A stretch of 64,000 nucleotides of DNA, taken from Sphingopyxis sp. HIX. Lineage in GTDB: Bacteria > Pseudomonadota > Alphaproteobacteria > Sphingomonadales > Sphingomonadaceae. The stretch's first letter is position 1. Each line of letters opens with the position of its first letter. The notes beneath the pieces were generated by a model. The model worked only from the letters and a program-made list of their open reading frames with translations, did no database searches and was not told the DNA's origin. Positions 42,329 to 53,189 of the stretch are shown here, one piece after another. The stretch spans positions 1 to 64,000 of the forward strand of contig NZ_LNSB01000026.1 in NCBI RefSeq assembly GCF_001468285.1, written 5' to 3'. A program made the translations under genes and the position numbers.

Positions 42329-42970
42329 CTAGGAAGGACCATGCCCGGGCGGCGAGATGACCGAGACGATGTCGCTGCGCAGCGACCAGCCAAGCCTTTG
42401 ATAGAGCGCCTTGCCGTCGGCGGTCGCGACGAGCAGCGATTCGGTGACCCCGCGGCCCGACGCGCGGCGGCCGAGCTGGGCCATGATCGCCGAACCGAGC
42501 CCGCGGCGGCCGAACTGCGCTTCGGTCACGATCTGATCGTAGACGGCCGTGGCCCCATCGATGCCGATAACGCCGCGCGCGGCGAGCGTCCCGTCGCTAT
42601 CGCGCGCCACCGCCTCGATCCGGTCGCCGCTTTCGTCGACCTCGATCGCGAACCCCGGCGTCGGCCGAGCCGCCGGTATGTCGGCGCCGCTTGCCATCAG
42701 CCACATCGGGTCGCGCGCCTGCCAAAGCGGCGGAACGAGCGGAAGAATCGCTGCGCGCGGGGCGGCGATGTCGACATAGATGGCGGGCGCCGCGACCGCG
42801 GCGAAGGCCGCGGCGACGCTTTCGCCCGACGTGTCGCCAAGGATCAGTCGCCCGGCCTGATCGGGCTTGCCGGGTTCGAACCACAGGCCGGCTGCGAGGG
42901 TCGCGCCCACGGGCCGGGCATATCCGCGCGCTGCGCAATAGCCGAAGGCCCATTTGAAATGATCGTCCAT
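42329..42970 (-). CDS. GNAT-family N-acetyltransferase
   Basis: A 213-residue protein. The acetyl-CoA-binding segment EAQFGRRGLGSAIMAQLGRRA (the RGLG pyrophosphate loop) followed by ESLLVATADGKALYQRLGW is typical GNAT. Residues 1-100 form a divergent substrate-side domain. The acceptor is unknown. It is transcribed alone, convergent to the sterol desaturase gene. Confidence 0.88.
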   Translation of the reverse strand: MDDHFKWAFGYCAARGYARPVGATLAAGLWFEPGKPDQAGRLILGDTSGESVAAAFAAVAAPAIYVDIAAPRAAILPLVPPLWQARDPMWLMASGADIPAARPTPGFAIEVDESGDRIEAVARDSDGTLAARGVIGIDGATAVYDQIVTEAQFGRRGLGSAIMAQLGRRASGRGVTESLLVATADGKALYQRLGWSLRSDIVSVISPPGHGPS

Positions 42971-43060
42971 CGGGTCGTCATAGGCGAAGCGCGGCGCAAG
43001 GAAAGCGCTGACGCAGCTTCGCGCTTGTCAGTGGGCGCAGGGCGAGAGTAGATCGGCGCC

Positions 43061-43495
43061 ATGAGCGATTTTCGAACCCTGTCCGCCGGCTATAGCGTCG
43101 CCCCGCAAGTCAGCATCGAGGATATCGCCGAGGCCAAGGCGCAGGGCTTCGCGATGGTCGTCAACAACCGTCCCGATGGCGAGGAGCCCTCGGCGCCGCA
43201 GGGCGACGAAATCGCGCACGCCGCGGCGGCCGAGGGGCTGGCCTATGCCGCGATCCCGGTCGGCCATGCGGGCTTCAGCCATCCGCAGCTCGACGCGCTC
43301 GACGCGGTGCTTGCAGGCGCGACCGGGCCGGTGCTCGCTTATTGCCGCTCGGGCACGCGCTCGACGCACCTCTGGGCGCTGGCGCGCGCGCGCGCGGGCG
43401 ACGATGTCGACGGCATCGTCGATGCCGCGGCGAAGGCGGGGTACGACCTGACCGGCCTGCGCCCGATGATGGACGCACTTTCGGGGGAACAATGA
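43061..43495 (+). CDS. TIGR01244/DUF442 phosphatase-like sulfur transferase protein
   Basis: A 144-residue protein of the Blh-type beta-lactamase-hydrolase-like group. The CX5R loop YCRSGTRS (Cys near residue 95) resembles dual-specificity phosphatases, and related proteins act in sulfide or persulfide handling. The start matches the family N-terminus MSDFRTLS. Its stop overlaps the next ATG. Confidence 0.88.
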   Translation: MSDFRTLSAGYSVAPQVSIEDIAEAKAQGFAMVVNNRPDGEEPSAPQGDEIAHAAAAEGLAYAAIPVGHAGFSHPQLDALDAVLAGATGPVLAYCRSGTRSTHLWALARARAGDDVDGIVDAAAKAGYDLTGLRPMMDALSGEQ

Positions 43496-43899
43496 CGCTA
43501 GCGGATATTATCCAGCTCGGCGCATCGCTCGCGGCGGTGTTCTTCGTCGCCTGGCTGGTCGGGAAATTGGGGCTCGGCGCCGATCCGCGGATCGAGGATG
43601 CGAGCCACGCGATCCGCCTCGCCGAAGAGGCCGAGGCGGGGTTTCGCGGCACCGACGTCGCGCGCGACCGCGCGGGCTTCGCGGCGATCGTGCGCAATGC
43701 CGAGGGGCGGATGATGCTGGTGCGCGCGCACGGCAATCATTTCGCGGCGCGGCCGGTCGACCGCCAGACGATGGCGCGGCTCGACAAGGATTTTCTGACC
43801 CTGACCCCGCCCGAGCGGACCTTCGGCGCGGTGACGCTGCAGCTCGGCAAGGAGGCCGGGGTCTGGGCGGCGCGGATGCGGGAGATTCCGAATGGATAA
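43492..43899 (+). CDS. Small membrane-anchored hypothetical protein
   Basis: A 135-residue protein with one N-terminal membrane helix (about residues 7-25) and a soluble basic/acidic domain ending RMREIPNG. I recognise no named family. It overlaps the TIGR01244 gene (ATGA) and also the following sterol desaturase gene by eight bases, so the three form a coupled operon. Confidence 0.75.
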   Translation: MTLADIIQLGASLAAVFFVAWLVGKLGLGADPRIEDASHAIRLAEEAEAGFRGTDVARDRAGFAAIVRNAEGRMMLVRAHGNHFAARPVDRQTMARLDKDFLTLTPPERTFGAVTLQLGKEAGVWAARMREIPNG

Positions 43900-44806
43900 A
43901 TTGCCCGATCCGGTCACTTACGCGATCCCGGCCTTCATCCTGCTGTTGATCGCCGAGATGATCGTCGCGTTGCGGCGGGACCGGAGCCGCTATCAGGCGC
44001 GCGATACACTGACCTCGTTGATGCTCGGCACCGGCAGCCAGGTCGCCAGCGCGCTCGTCGGCGGGACGGTCGTCGCGATGGCGGTGTGGCTGCATCAATA
44101 TCGCCTGTTCGATATCGGCATCGACTTCCGGACATGGTGGTGGGCGTGGATCCTCTGCTTCTTCCTCGACGATCTCGCTTATTATGTCTTCCACCGCAGC
44201 GCACACCGCGTCCGCTGGTTCTGGGCGAGCCATGTCATCCACCACAGCTCGCAGCATTATAATCTCTCGACCGCACTCCGGCAGACCTGGACCGGTTTCA
44301 TCAGCATCGCTTTCATCTTCCGCCTGCCGCTCTTCCTGATCGGCTTTCCGCCCGCGATGGTCTTCTTTTGCGCGGGGCTGAACCTGATCTACCAATTCTG
44401 GATCCATACCGAGGCGATCAGACGGCTGCCGCGCTGGTTCGAGGCGGTGATGAACACCCCCTCGCACCACCGCGTGCATCACGGCGTGAACCCGCGCTAT
44501 CTCGACGCCAATTATGCCGGCGTGTTCATCATCTGGGACAAGATGTTCGGCAGCTTCGTCGCCGAGCGCGACGACGAGCCGGTGCGCTACGGCATCGTCA
44601 AGCAGCTCGGCAGCTTCAACATTTTGTGGGCCGCGGTCCACGAATGGGTCGGCATCGCGAAGGATGTCTGGCACGCGCCGTGGCGGCACAAGCTCTCCTA
44701 TATCTGGCGCGAACCCGGCTGGAGCCACGATGGCAGCCGCGCGACGAGCGCGACGATCAAGGAACGCTGGGCCGCGGGACGGCCGGCCGAGGAAGCGGCG
44801 GAGTAA
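43892..44806 (+). CDS. Sterol desaturase/fatty-acid hydroxylase family protein
   Basis: A 304-residue membrane di-iron enzyme. Its His boxes are DDLAYYVFHRSAHR, SHVIHHSSQHYN and SHHRVHHG. It differs clearly from the family member at 41382-42203 and is not a recent duplicate. It is the last gene of a three-gene overlapping operon with the TIGR01244 protein. The lipid substrate is unknown. Confidence 0.9.
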   Translation: MDKLPDPVTYAIPAFILLLIAEMIVALRRDRSRYQARDTLTSLMLGTGSQVASALVGGTVVAMAVWLHQYRLFDIGIDFRTWWWAWILCFFLDDLAYYVFHRSAHRVRWFWASHVIHHSSQHYNLSTALRQTWTGFISIAFIFRLPLFLIGFPPAMVFFCAGLNLIYQFWIHTEAIRRLPRWFEAVMNTPSHHRVHHGVNPRYLDANYAGVFIIWDKMFGSFVAERDDEPVRYGIVKQLGSFNILWAAVHEWVGIAKDVWHAPWRHKLSYIWREPGWSHDGSRATSATIKERWAAGRPAEEAAE

Positions 44807-44813
44807 TCCTCTT

Positions 44814-44889
44814 CGTCACCCCGGGCTTGACCCGGGGTCCCGCTTTTTTACCGTTGCCGAGCGGGACCCCGGGTCAAGCCCGGGGTGAC
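44814..44889. repeat. Intergenic inverted repeat, family R3
   Basis: The left arm GTCACCCCGGGCTTGACCCG pairs with the right arm CGGGTCAAGCCCGGGGTGAC, with AGCGGGACC-type extensions and a short T-rich core. It lies immediately after the sterol desaturase stop and may also act as a terminator. Confidence 0.85.
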
Positions 44890-44916
44890 CGTATTGGGCC
44901 TTGCTTCGCTCTCTAA

Positions 44917-44932
44917 TGACATTCATGTAAGC
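44917..44932. promoter_or_regulatory. Recurrent TGACATTCATGTAAGC motif upstream of the GMC gene
   Basis: It differs from the site before mipA (4624-4639) in one base. It is centred about 48 bp before the GMC oxidoreductase start, a suitable position for repressor or activator binding. Confidence 0.45.
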
Positions 44933-44972
44933 ACCCATATGACCACCGCTCGGGTGGCGAGGGGAGCGGTAT

Positions 44973-46559
44973 ATGGATGCGTTCGACATCATCGTCATCG
45001 GCGGCGGCAGCGCGGGGAGCGCGGCAGCGGGGCGGCTCGCCGAGGATGGCCGACGGACGGTGTGCCTGGTCGAGGCGGGCGGGACGAACGACATCGTCCG
45101 CGTCAAGACCCCCGGCTTCATGCCCTTCATCCCCAAGGCGTCGAACTATCGGTACGACACGCTCCCGCAAAAGGGGCTGAACGGGCGCATCGGATACCAG
45201 CCGCGCGGGCGCGGGCTCGGCGGGTCGAGCGCGATCAACGCGATGGTCTATATCCGCGGCCACGCCTTCGACTACGACCAGTGGGAGGCGCTCGGCGCCA
45301 CCGGCTGGAGCTATGCCGACGTGCTGCCCTATTTCAAGCGCAGCGAGGGTAACGAGCGCGGCGCCGATTATTTCCACGGCAGCGACGGGCCGCTGAATGT
45401 CATGGACCAGCGCTGGCCCAATGTGACGAGCCGGCGCTTCGTCGAGAGCGCGGCGGCGCTGCAACTGCCGCGCACCGCGGATTTCAACGGCGCGAACCAG
45501 GAGGGTTTCGGCTTCTATCAGGTGACGCAGAAGGCGGGCGAGCGCTGGTCGGCGGCGCGCGCCTATGTCGAGCCGCTGCGCGCGCACGGCAATTTCACGG
45601 TGCGGACCAAGGCGCTGGTCGAGAAGATCCTGGTCGAGGACGGCCGCGCGACCGGGGTGGTGATCCGCCGCGGGGGCAGCCGCGAGACGCTGCGTGCGCG
45701 CGGCGGAGTGATACTGTCGGCGGGGGCCTTCGGCTCGCCGCAGATCCTGATGCTGTCGGGGATCGGGCCCGCGGCGCATCTCAAGGAGCAGGGCGTCGCC
45801 GTCGTCGCCGACCGCGCCGGGGTGGGCGCCGATTTGCAGGACCATATCGACTATGTGTCGAGCTGGGAGACGCGCTCGACCGATCCCTTCGGCGATAGCC
45901 TGGGCGGCACGTGGCGGATGGTGAAGGCGATCTTCGAGCATCGCACCCAGCGCACGGGGATCATGACCACCTGCTTCGCCGAGGCGGGGGGCTTCTGGAA
46001 ATCGCACCCCGACCTGCCCGCGCCCGACATCCAATATCATTTCGTGCCCGCGATGCTCGAGGATCATGGGCGGGCGAAGGTCAAGGGACACGGCTTTTCG
46101 TGCCACGCCTGCGTGCTCAGGCCCGAGAGCCGCGGGTCGGTGCGGCTGGCGTCGTCCGATGCCGGTGCGGCCCCGGCGATCGACCCGGGCTTCCTGACCG
46201 ACGAGCGCGACATGGCGACGCTCCGGGCTGGCGTCCGCATGATGCACCGCATCGCCGCGGCGCCGCCGCTCAGCGACTATGCCGGGGTCGACCGGCATCC
46301 GGTGGACCTCGCCGACGATGCCGCGCTCGACGCGCTGATCCGCAGCCGCGCCGACACCGTCTATCATCCCGTGGGCACGTGCCGGATGGGCAGCGACGAT
46401 GCGGCAGTCGTCGATCCGACGCTGAAGGCGAGGGGCATCGACGGGCTGTGGGTCGCCGATGCGAGCATCATGCCGCGGCTGGTGTCGGGGAATACGAACG
46501 CGCCGAGCATCATGATCGGCGAAAGGGCGGCGGATTTCGTGAAGGCGGCTTTGGCCTGA
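44973..46559 (+). CDS. GMC-family FAD oxidoreductase (choline/alcohol dehydrogenase-like)
   Basis: A 528-residue flavoenzyme. The N-terminal FAD site is IIVIGGGSAGSAAAGRL, the GMC signature 1 is GRGLGGSSAINAMVYIRG, signature 2 GAFGSPQILMLSGIGP, and the catalytic His/Asn pair lies in YHPVGTCRMG and SGNTNAPSIMIGERAAD. It would oxidise an alcohol to an aldehyde; choline is not specifically indicated. It is monocistronic and preceded by the TGACATTC motif. Confidence 0.92.
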   Translation: MDAFDIIVIGGGSAGSAAAGRLAEDGRRTVCLVEAGGTNDIVRVKTPGFMPFIPKASNYRYDTLPQKGLNGRIGYQPRGRGLGGSSAINAMVYIRGHAFDYDQWEALGATGWSYADVLPYFKRSEGNERGADYFHGSDGPLNVMDQRWPNVTSRRFVESAAALQLPRTADFNGANQEGFGFYQVTQKAGERWSAARAYVEPLRAHGNFTVRTKALVEKILVEDGRATGVVIRRGGSRETLRARGGVILSAGAFGSPQILMLSGIGPAAHLKEQGVAVVADRAGVGADLQDHIDYVSSWETRSTDPFGDSLGGTWRMVKAIFEHRTQRTGIMTTCFAEAGGFWKSHPDLPAPDIQYHFVPAMLEDHGRAKVKGHGFSCHACVLRPESRGSVRLASSDAGAAPAIDPGFLTDERDMATLRAGVRMMHRIAAAPPLSDYAGVDRHPVDLADDAALDALIRSRADTVYHPVGTCRMGSDDAAVVDPTLKARGIDGLWVADASIMPRLVSGNTNAPSIMIGERAADFVKAALA

Positions 46560-46561
46560 CC

Positions 46562-46631
46562 GATCCCCGGCGAAAGCCGGGGCCCATGACCGGTGGCGCT
46601 GCGTATCTGGGCCCCAGCTTTCGCCGGGGAA
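46562..46631. repeat. Intergenic inverted repeat, family R4
   Basis: The left arm ATCCCCGGCGAAAGCCGGGG forms its own hairpin and pairs with the right arm CCCCAGCTTTCGCCGGGGAA. It fills the gap between the convergent GMC and HxlR genes. Confidence 0.82.
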
Positions 46632-46633
46632 CA

Positions 46634-47173
46634 CTATACGCACGCCTCCGCCAGTATCCTTCCGCTCCCCGTCAGCCCGTAGAGGCTGCTCGGCGGCCGC
46701 GAGTCGACCACCTCGCGCATCACCAGCCCGTGCCGGCCCAGCGCCGCCAGCCCTTGCGACAGCGCGCGCGGGGTGGCGGGCGCGAGCAGCCGCGACAGCG
46801 CGTTGAAACGGTCGTGCCCCGCGCCGATTCCCGCGACCAGCGGCAGCCCCCAGCGCGTCGCGGCGCCGGGGGGCAGGCCGACCGCCGCCTGCGCCGCGGC
46901 GATCGTCGCGGCGCGCAGCGCGGCGGTGTGGCCCGCTTCGGTGAGGATATATTCGGGGCGCAGCGGATGGCCGTGACCGGGGTTGCGCCGGACCCAGCCC
47001 TGCGCCGCCGCGGCGTCGAGCGTGCGCGCCAGGCTGTCGCGCGAAAGCTGCAACCGGTTCACCAGCTCGACGAAGCGCGCGCCGCGATGCGCCGCGAGGT
47101 CGGCGAGCAGGGGCACGAGCCAGCGGTGGCTGGTGAGCTGCGCGAGCAACGGATCGGGAGCGCTTGACGGCAT
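46634..47173 (-). CDS. Tandem HxlR-type winged-helix regulator
   Basis: A 179-residue protein with two HxlR-like domains. Half 1 (about 5-95) contains HRWLVPLLADLAAHRGARFVELV and LTEAGHTAAL. Half 2 (about 105-179) contains TRWGLPLVAGIGAGHDRFNALSRLL, LAALGRHGLVMREVV and YGLTGSGRILAE. HxlR proteins normally have one domain and dimerise, so this looks like a single-chain dimer. It is divergent from the VOC gene, its probable target. The ATG at 47173 is chosen over a TTG at 47191. Confidence 0.78.
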   Translation of the reverse strand: MPSSAPDPLLAQLTSHRWLVPLLADLAAHRGARFVELVNRLQLSRDSLARTLDAAAAQGWVRRNPGHGHPLRPEYILTEAGHTAALRAATIAAAQAAVGLPPGAATRWGLPLVAGIGAGHDRFNALSRLLAPATPRALSQGLAALGRHGLVMREVVDSRPPSSLYGLTGSGRILAEACV

Positions 47174-47251
47174 TTGCCAGTAACTATACAAACCGGACTA
47201 TCGAAGCAAGCGGATTGGGGTTTGGGCTCCGGCCGAAGAGGGAGGAATGGC

Positions 47252-47626
47252 ATGGCGTTGAAGATCGGATCCGAACTCACCTGTTCGATGGGGGTCAAGG
47301 ACATGGACGCCTCGATCGCCTGGTACGAGCGGGTGATGCTGTGCACCCTGCTCTACCGCGTCGACGAGATCCGCTGGTGCGAGATGGCGACGCCGATGAA
47401 GGGGGTGAACATCGGGTTCAGCGAGGTCGAGAACGTCGTGCAGGGCGGCGGCGCGACCAATGTGTTCGAGGTCGAGGATATCGAGGCGGCCAAGGCGCAT
47501 CTCGACGCCGAAGGCGTGCGGCAGGACGGCGATATCCAGCATATCCCGGGGCTGGTGAAGCTGCTGACCTTCTACGACCCCGACGGCAACAGCTTCATGT
47601 TCTCGCAGTCCGAGATGGCGGCATGA
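47252..47626 (+). CDS. VOC-family protein
   Basis: A 124-residue protein of one VOC domain pair (SMGVKDMDASIAWYERVM and GATNVFEVEDIEAAKAHLD, ending FYDPDGNSFMFSQSE). The terminal DPDGN-x-FMF is the usual last strand. GGGAGGAA before the ATG supports the start. It is divergent from the HxlR regulator, a common pairing for stress or xenobiotic-responsive VOC genes, and overlaps the next gene by four bases. Confidence 0.87.
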   Translation: MALKIGSELTCSMGVKDMDASIAWYERVMLCTLLYRVDEIRWCEMATPMKGVNIGFSEVENVVQGGGATNVFEVEDIEAAKAHLDAEGVRQDGDIQHIPGLVKLLTFYDPDGNSFMFSQSEMAA

Positions 47627-48114
47627 CGCTGCTCTGGTGGGCGGCGGCCGCACTGGTCGCGCCCGCCGCCCCGGCCGCTCCCGCCGAGGCGCCGTCGCTC
47701 GCCGCGTGGCACGGGCAGTGGATCGGCGAGGGGCGGGCGTTCGACAAGCCCGCGACAGCGACGCTCGATATCGCGCCCGGCGCGGGCGGCGTCACCACGC
47801 TGGCCTACCGTCTGACGATCGCCGGCGAGCCGCCGGTGGCCTATTCGGCCGACGCGACCTATGCCTTCGACGCGAAGGGGCGGCTACGTGGGACATGGGC
47901 CGACAGCTATGGCCGTAAGCGTGCCGTCGCGGGCGGCATGGATGGTGCAACATGGTGGACGCATTGGGGCAGCGCCGATGTCGAGATCGGGCGCTCGACC
48001 TATGTACTGGGCGCGGACGGCACGCTGACGGTCAGCGATTCGGTGCTGCAGGCGGACGGCGGCTGGCGCGTTTTTGCTGCGCTGCAATATCGCCGGAAAT
48101 CCGGGGAAAGTTGA
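47623..48114 (+). CDS. Secreted lipocalin-like/DUF1579-like protein
   Basis: A 163-residue protein with a signal peptide (to about residue 22, Ala/Pro-rich) and a beta-barrel-like domain: LAAWHGQWIGEGRAFDKP, VAYSADATYAFDAKGRLRGTWADSYGRK, then VFAALQYRRK. The pattern fits small-molecule-binding barrels, but I would not name the family firmly. It is translationally coupled to the VOC gene. Confidence 0.7.
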   Translation: MTLLWWAAAALVAPAAPAAPAEAPSLAAWHGQWIGEGRAFDKPATATLDIAPGAGGVTTLAYRLTIAGEPPVAYSADATYAFDAKGRLRGTWADSYGRKRAVAGGMDGATWWTHWGSADVEIGRSTYVLGADGTLTVSDSVLQADGGWRVFAALQYRRKSGES

Positions 48115-48147
48115 GCGGGTTTTTGTGCGGGCTTATGCTGCGCACAA

Positions 48148-48178
48148 AAAAAGAGGGCCGGGACTTGCGTCCCGGCCC
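48148..48178 (-). terminator. Second terminator downstream of the TonB receptor
   Basis: On the minus strand GGGCCGGGAC/GTCCCGGCCC with a short loop is followed by CTCTTTTTTT. Read on the plus strand the stem follows the lipocalin-like gene, but no T-run follows it there. Confidence 0.7.
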
Positions 48179-48285
48179 AGCCTTTCAGGCTCTCCCCTCC
48201 TGAAACTCTTGACGGCTGAATGCCATATTAATGTCATCATGAAAAGGCCTAAATTTGCATCACCACTGCCTATTTTTCGGGCAGC

Positions 48286-48325
48286 AAAAAGGGCGGGTTC
48301 CGGCCATTGGGACCCGCCCCTTTTT
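48286..48325. terminator. Bidirectional intrinsic terminator
   Basis: The stem GGGCGGGTTCC/GGGACCCGCCC is flanked by AAAAA on the left and TTTTT on the right, so it works in both directions. It separates the TonB receptor gene (ending 48333) from the plus-strand VOC operon. Confidence 0.88.
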
Positions 48326-48332
48326 GTGCGCG

Positions 48333-50702
<2,370 letters not shown>

Positions 50703-50876
50703 GATTCTTCTCCTCACAAGGTACGCGGGGCTATGTTGCCCCGTCGTTGCGGCGAGAGGAGTGCGCCTGTTGTCACAAATGCGCAATGGGGTCCGAATCG
50801 CGCGTAACAAAATGTCGGCGCGCTGTTGCATTGCTGCCACATACCAAATCGGCCGTGGGCGGTACGGTCGGAAACG

Positions 50877-51014
50877 AAAAAGAGGCCCGGGACATGCCTC
50901 GGCCCGTGGCCGTCCCGGCCACAATCTCAAAAAAAGAGGCCGGGATAAACCCCGGCCCGTGGCCGTCCCGGCCACAATCTCAAAAAAGAGGCCGGGGATA
51001 AACCCCGGCCAGTG
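50877..51014 (-). repeat. Three tandem terminator-like units downstream of amtB
   Basis: Units at 50877-50928, 50929-50981 and 50982-51014 (partial) repeat with a period of about 53 bp. Each contains a GGCCGGG...CCCGGCC hairpin, and on the minus strand each is followed by TCTTTTT. Units 1 and 2 also share GTGGCCGTCCCGGCCACAAT. They lie 76 bp past the amtB stop. The rest of the 387-bp gap before the TonB receptor shows nothing further. Confidence 0.8.
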
Positions 51015-51089
51015 GTTCGCAGGAGGAACCCGGTTTGGACCCCGCCGCCATTTTGGAGAGGAGAGAGCGGCGGCGGGTGTCCAGTCTCG

Positions 51090-52550
51090 TCACATATTAT
51101 AGGCGCGCTCGCCGTGCTCTGCGAGGTCGAGCCCTTCCTGCTCGACGTCCTTCGACGGGCGCAGGCCGATGGTGTATTTGAGCGCGAGGAACAGCACCGC
51201 GCTGACGATGCCGGTCCACACGATGGTGGTGCCGACCGCCCAGAGCTGGGTCATCACCTGCCCCGCGAGGTCGAACTCGCCGGCCTTGGCGACAGGCGCG
51301 GTATAGTCGATCCAGCCCTGGCCGCCCCACGCGGGGTTGGCGACGAAGCCGGTGCCGATCGCGCCGACGATGCCGCCGACCGCGTGGATGCCGAACACGT
51401 CGAGCGAGTCGTCATATTTCAGTTTCTTCTTCACCGTGGTGACGAAGAAGAAGCAGACCAGCGAGGCGACCGCGCCGAGGATGATGGCGGTGCCGGGGTG
51501 GGCGAAGCCCGCCGCCGGGGTGATCGCGACCAGACCGGTGACGACGCCCGAGGCGGCACCCAGCAGCGACGGCTTCTTGTGCACGACCTGCTCGATGATC
51601 GCCCAGGCCGCACCCGCCGCCGCCGTGGCGACCAGCGTGTTGATGAAGGCCAGCGCGCCGAAGGCATTGGCTTCGAGGCCCGAGCCGGCGTTGAAGCCGA
51701 ACCAGCCGATCCACAGCAAGGAGGCACCGATCATCGTCATGACCAGATTGTGCGGCGGCATGGGTTCGGTGTTGTAGCCGAGGCGCGGACCGATCACGAT
51801 GCAGCCGACCAGGCCGGCGATGCCCGCATTGATGTGGACGACGGTGCCGCCGGCGAAGTCGAGCGCGCCCCAGCCCCACAGCAGGCCCGTGTCGGTCGGC
51901 GCGGCGTGCAGGAAGTCCGGGCCCGCCCAGTACCACACCATGTGCGCGATCGGGAAATAGGCGAGCGTCAGCCACAGCACCGTGAAGATGATCAGCGGGG
52001 TGAACTTCACGCGCTCCGCAAACGCCCCGACGATCAGCGCCGGCGTGATGCAGGCGAAGGTCATCTGGAAGATCACGAAGACATATTCGGGCAGATACAC
52101 GCCGTTCGAGAAGGTCGCGGCGAAGGTGTTGACGTCGACGCCCGCGAGGAACGCCTTGTCGAGCCCGCCGAACAGCGAGGGGAAGGGCGTGCCGGTCGAG
52201 GTGAAGGCCATCGAATAGCCCCAGCTGAACCAGACGAGCGCCGCGACGCAGACGATCGTCAGCACCTGCATCAGCACCGAGAGCATGTTCTTGGCGCGGA
52301 CGAGGCCGCCGTAGAAGAGCGCCAGCGCGGGGACCGACATCATCAGCACCAGCGCCGAGGCGACGAGCATCCACGCGACGTCGCCCTTGTTGACCATTTC
52401 GGCGGTCGGCACGAACGGGGCGGGCGGTGCCGCTTCGGCGGCCGGGGCCGCGGCGGCGGTCGCCGCGTCCTGCGCCCAGACGGGCAGCGCGGCGAAGAGC
52501 GCGAGGCCCGCGGCCCCGGCTCCCGCCGCAATCTTGTTTGCGAAGTTCAT
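51090..52550 (-). CDS. amtB: Ammonium transporter
   Basis: A 486-residue channel with a signal-peptide-like N-terminus (about 1-27) and eleven membrane helices. The two pore His residues are in GTVVHINAGIAG and DVFGIHAVGGIVG, and FYGGLVRAKN is the family start motif. It conducts ammonia/ammonium across the inner membrane. It is 17 bp after glnK in the usual nitrogen-regulated pair and is followed by tandem terminators. Confidence 0.97.
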   Translation of the reverse strand: MNFANKIAAGAGAAGLALFAALPVWAQDAATAAAAPAAEAAPPAPFVPTAEMVNKGDVAWMLVASALVLMMSVPALALFYGGLVRAKNMLSVLMQVLTIVCVAALVWFSWGYSMAFTSTGTPFPSLFGGLDKAFLAGVDVNTFAATFSNGVYLPEYVFVIFQMTFACITPALIVGAFAERVKFTPLIIFTVLWLTLAYFPIAHMVWYWAGPDFLHAAPTDTGLLWGWGALDFAGGTVVHINAGIAGLVGCIVIGPRLGYNTEPMPPHNLVMTMIGASLLWIGWFGFNAGSGLEANAFGALAFINTLVATAAAGAAWAIIEQVVHKKPSLLGAASGVVTGLVAITPAAGFAHPGTAIILGAVASLVCFFFVTTVKKKLKYDDSLDVFGIHAVGGIVGAIGTGFVANPAWGGQGWIDYTAPVAKAGEFDLAGQVMTQLWAVGTTIVWTGIVSAVLFLALKYTIGLRPSKDVEQEGLDLAEHGERAYNM

Positions 52551-52567
52551 TGCTTCCCCCTTTATCA

Positions 52568-52921
<354 letters not shown>

Positions 52922-52940
52922 TTATTGGCAGATGTTGCAG

Positions 52941-52956
52941 TGCAACAGCCGTGCCA
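52941..52956 (-). promoter_or_regulatory. Sigma-54 (RpoN) promoter of glnK-amtB
   Basis: On the minus strand TGGCACGGCTGTTGCA reproduces the -24/-12 consensus TGGCAC-N5-TTGC exactly. It lies 35 bp before the glnK start, giving a leader of roughly 20-25 bases. NtrC enhancer sites would be expected further upstream (above 53000), but that stretch is occupied by a repeat. Confidence 0.9.
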
Positions 52957-53061
52957 GATTGCGCGGGCGCGGGATAAGTTAACATTTTGTGACGGAATCG
53001 GGCGGGTGGACGACCGATTGAGTCAGTCTATTGGGCAGGCGAGGCAAGGTCGTGCCTGTTT

Positions 53062-53117
53062 TTTGGGCAAAAGCCGTCGCCCCCGCGAAGGCGGGGGCCG
53101 CTGTCGGCCTTTTGCAA
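53062..53117. repeat. Compound intergenic hairpin (family R8)
   Basis: The perfect hairpin GCCCCCGCGAAGGCGGGGGC (53079-53098) is framed by the inverted GGGCAAAAGCC and GGCCTTTTGCAA. The remaining gap to 53189 shows no gene. Confidence 0.75.
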
Positions 53118-53189
53118 TGTCTTCGCGTAAACGGGTCGCGGCCGTGTCGGGAGGCACGTGACTCCCGGCACCCTCCGCGGGAGCGACGG

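Noticed and set aside
50703..50876. Possible cobalamin riboswitch before the TonB receptor
   Set aside because: I could not find a B12 box or the expected conserved core in this stretch.
50877..51014. Possible CRISPR array
   Set aside because: Only two full units and one partial, with units directly abutting and no variable spacers; they are terminator-like hairpins.
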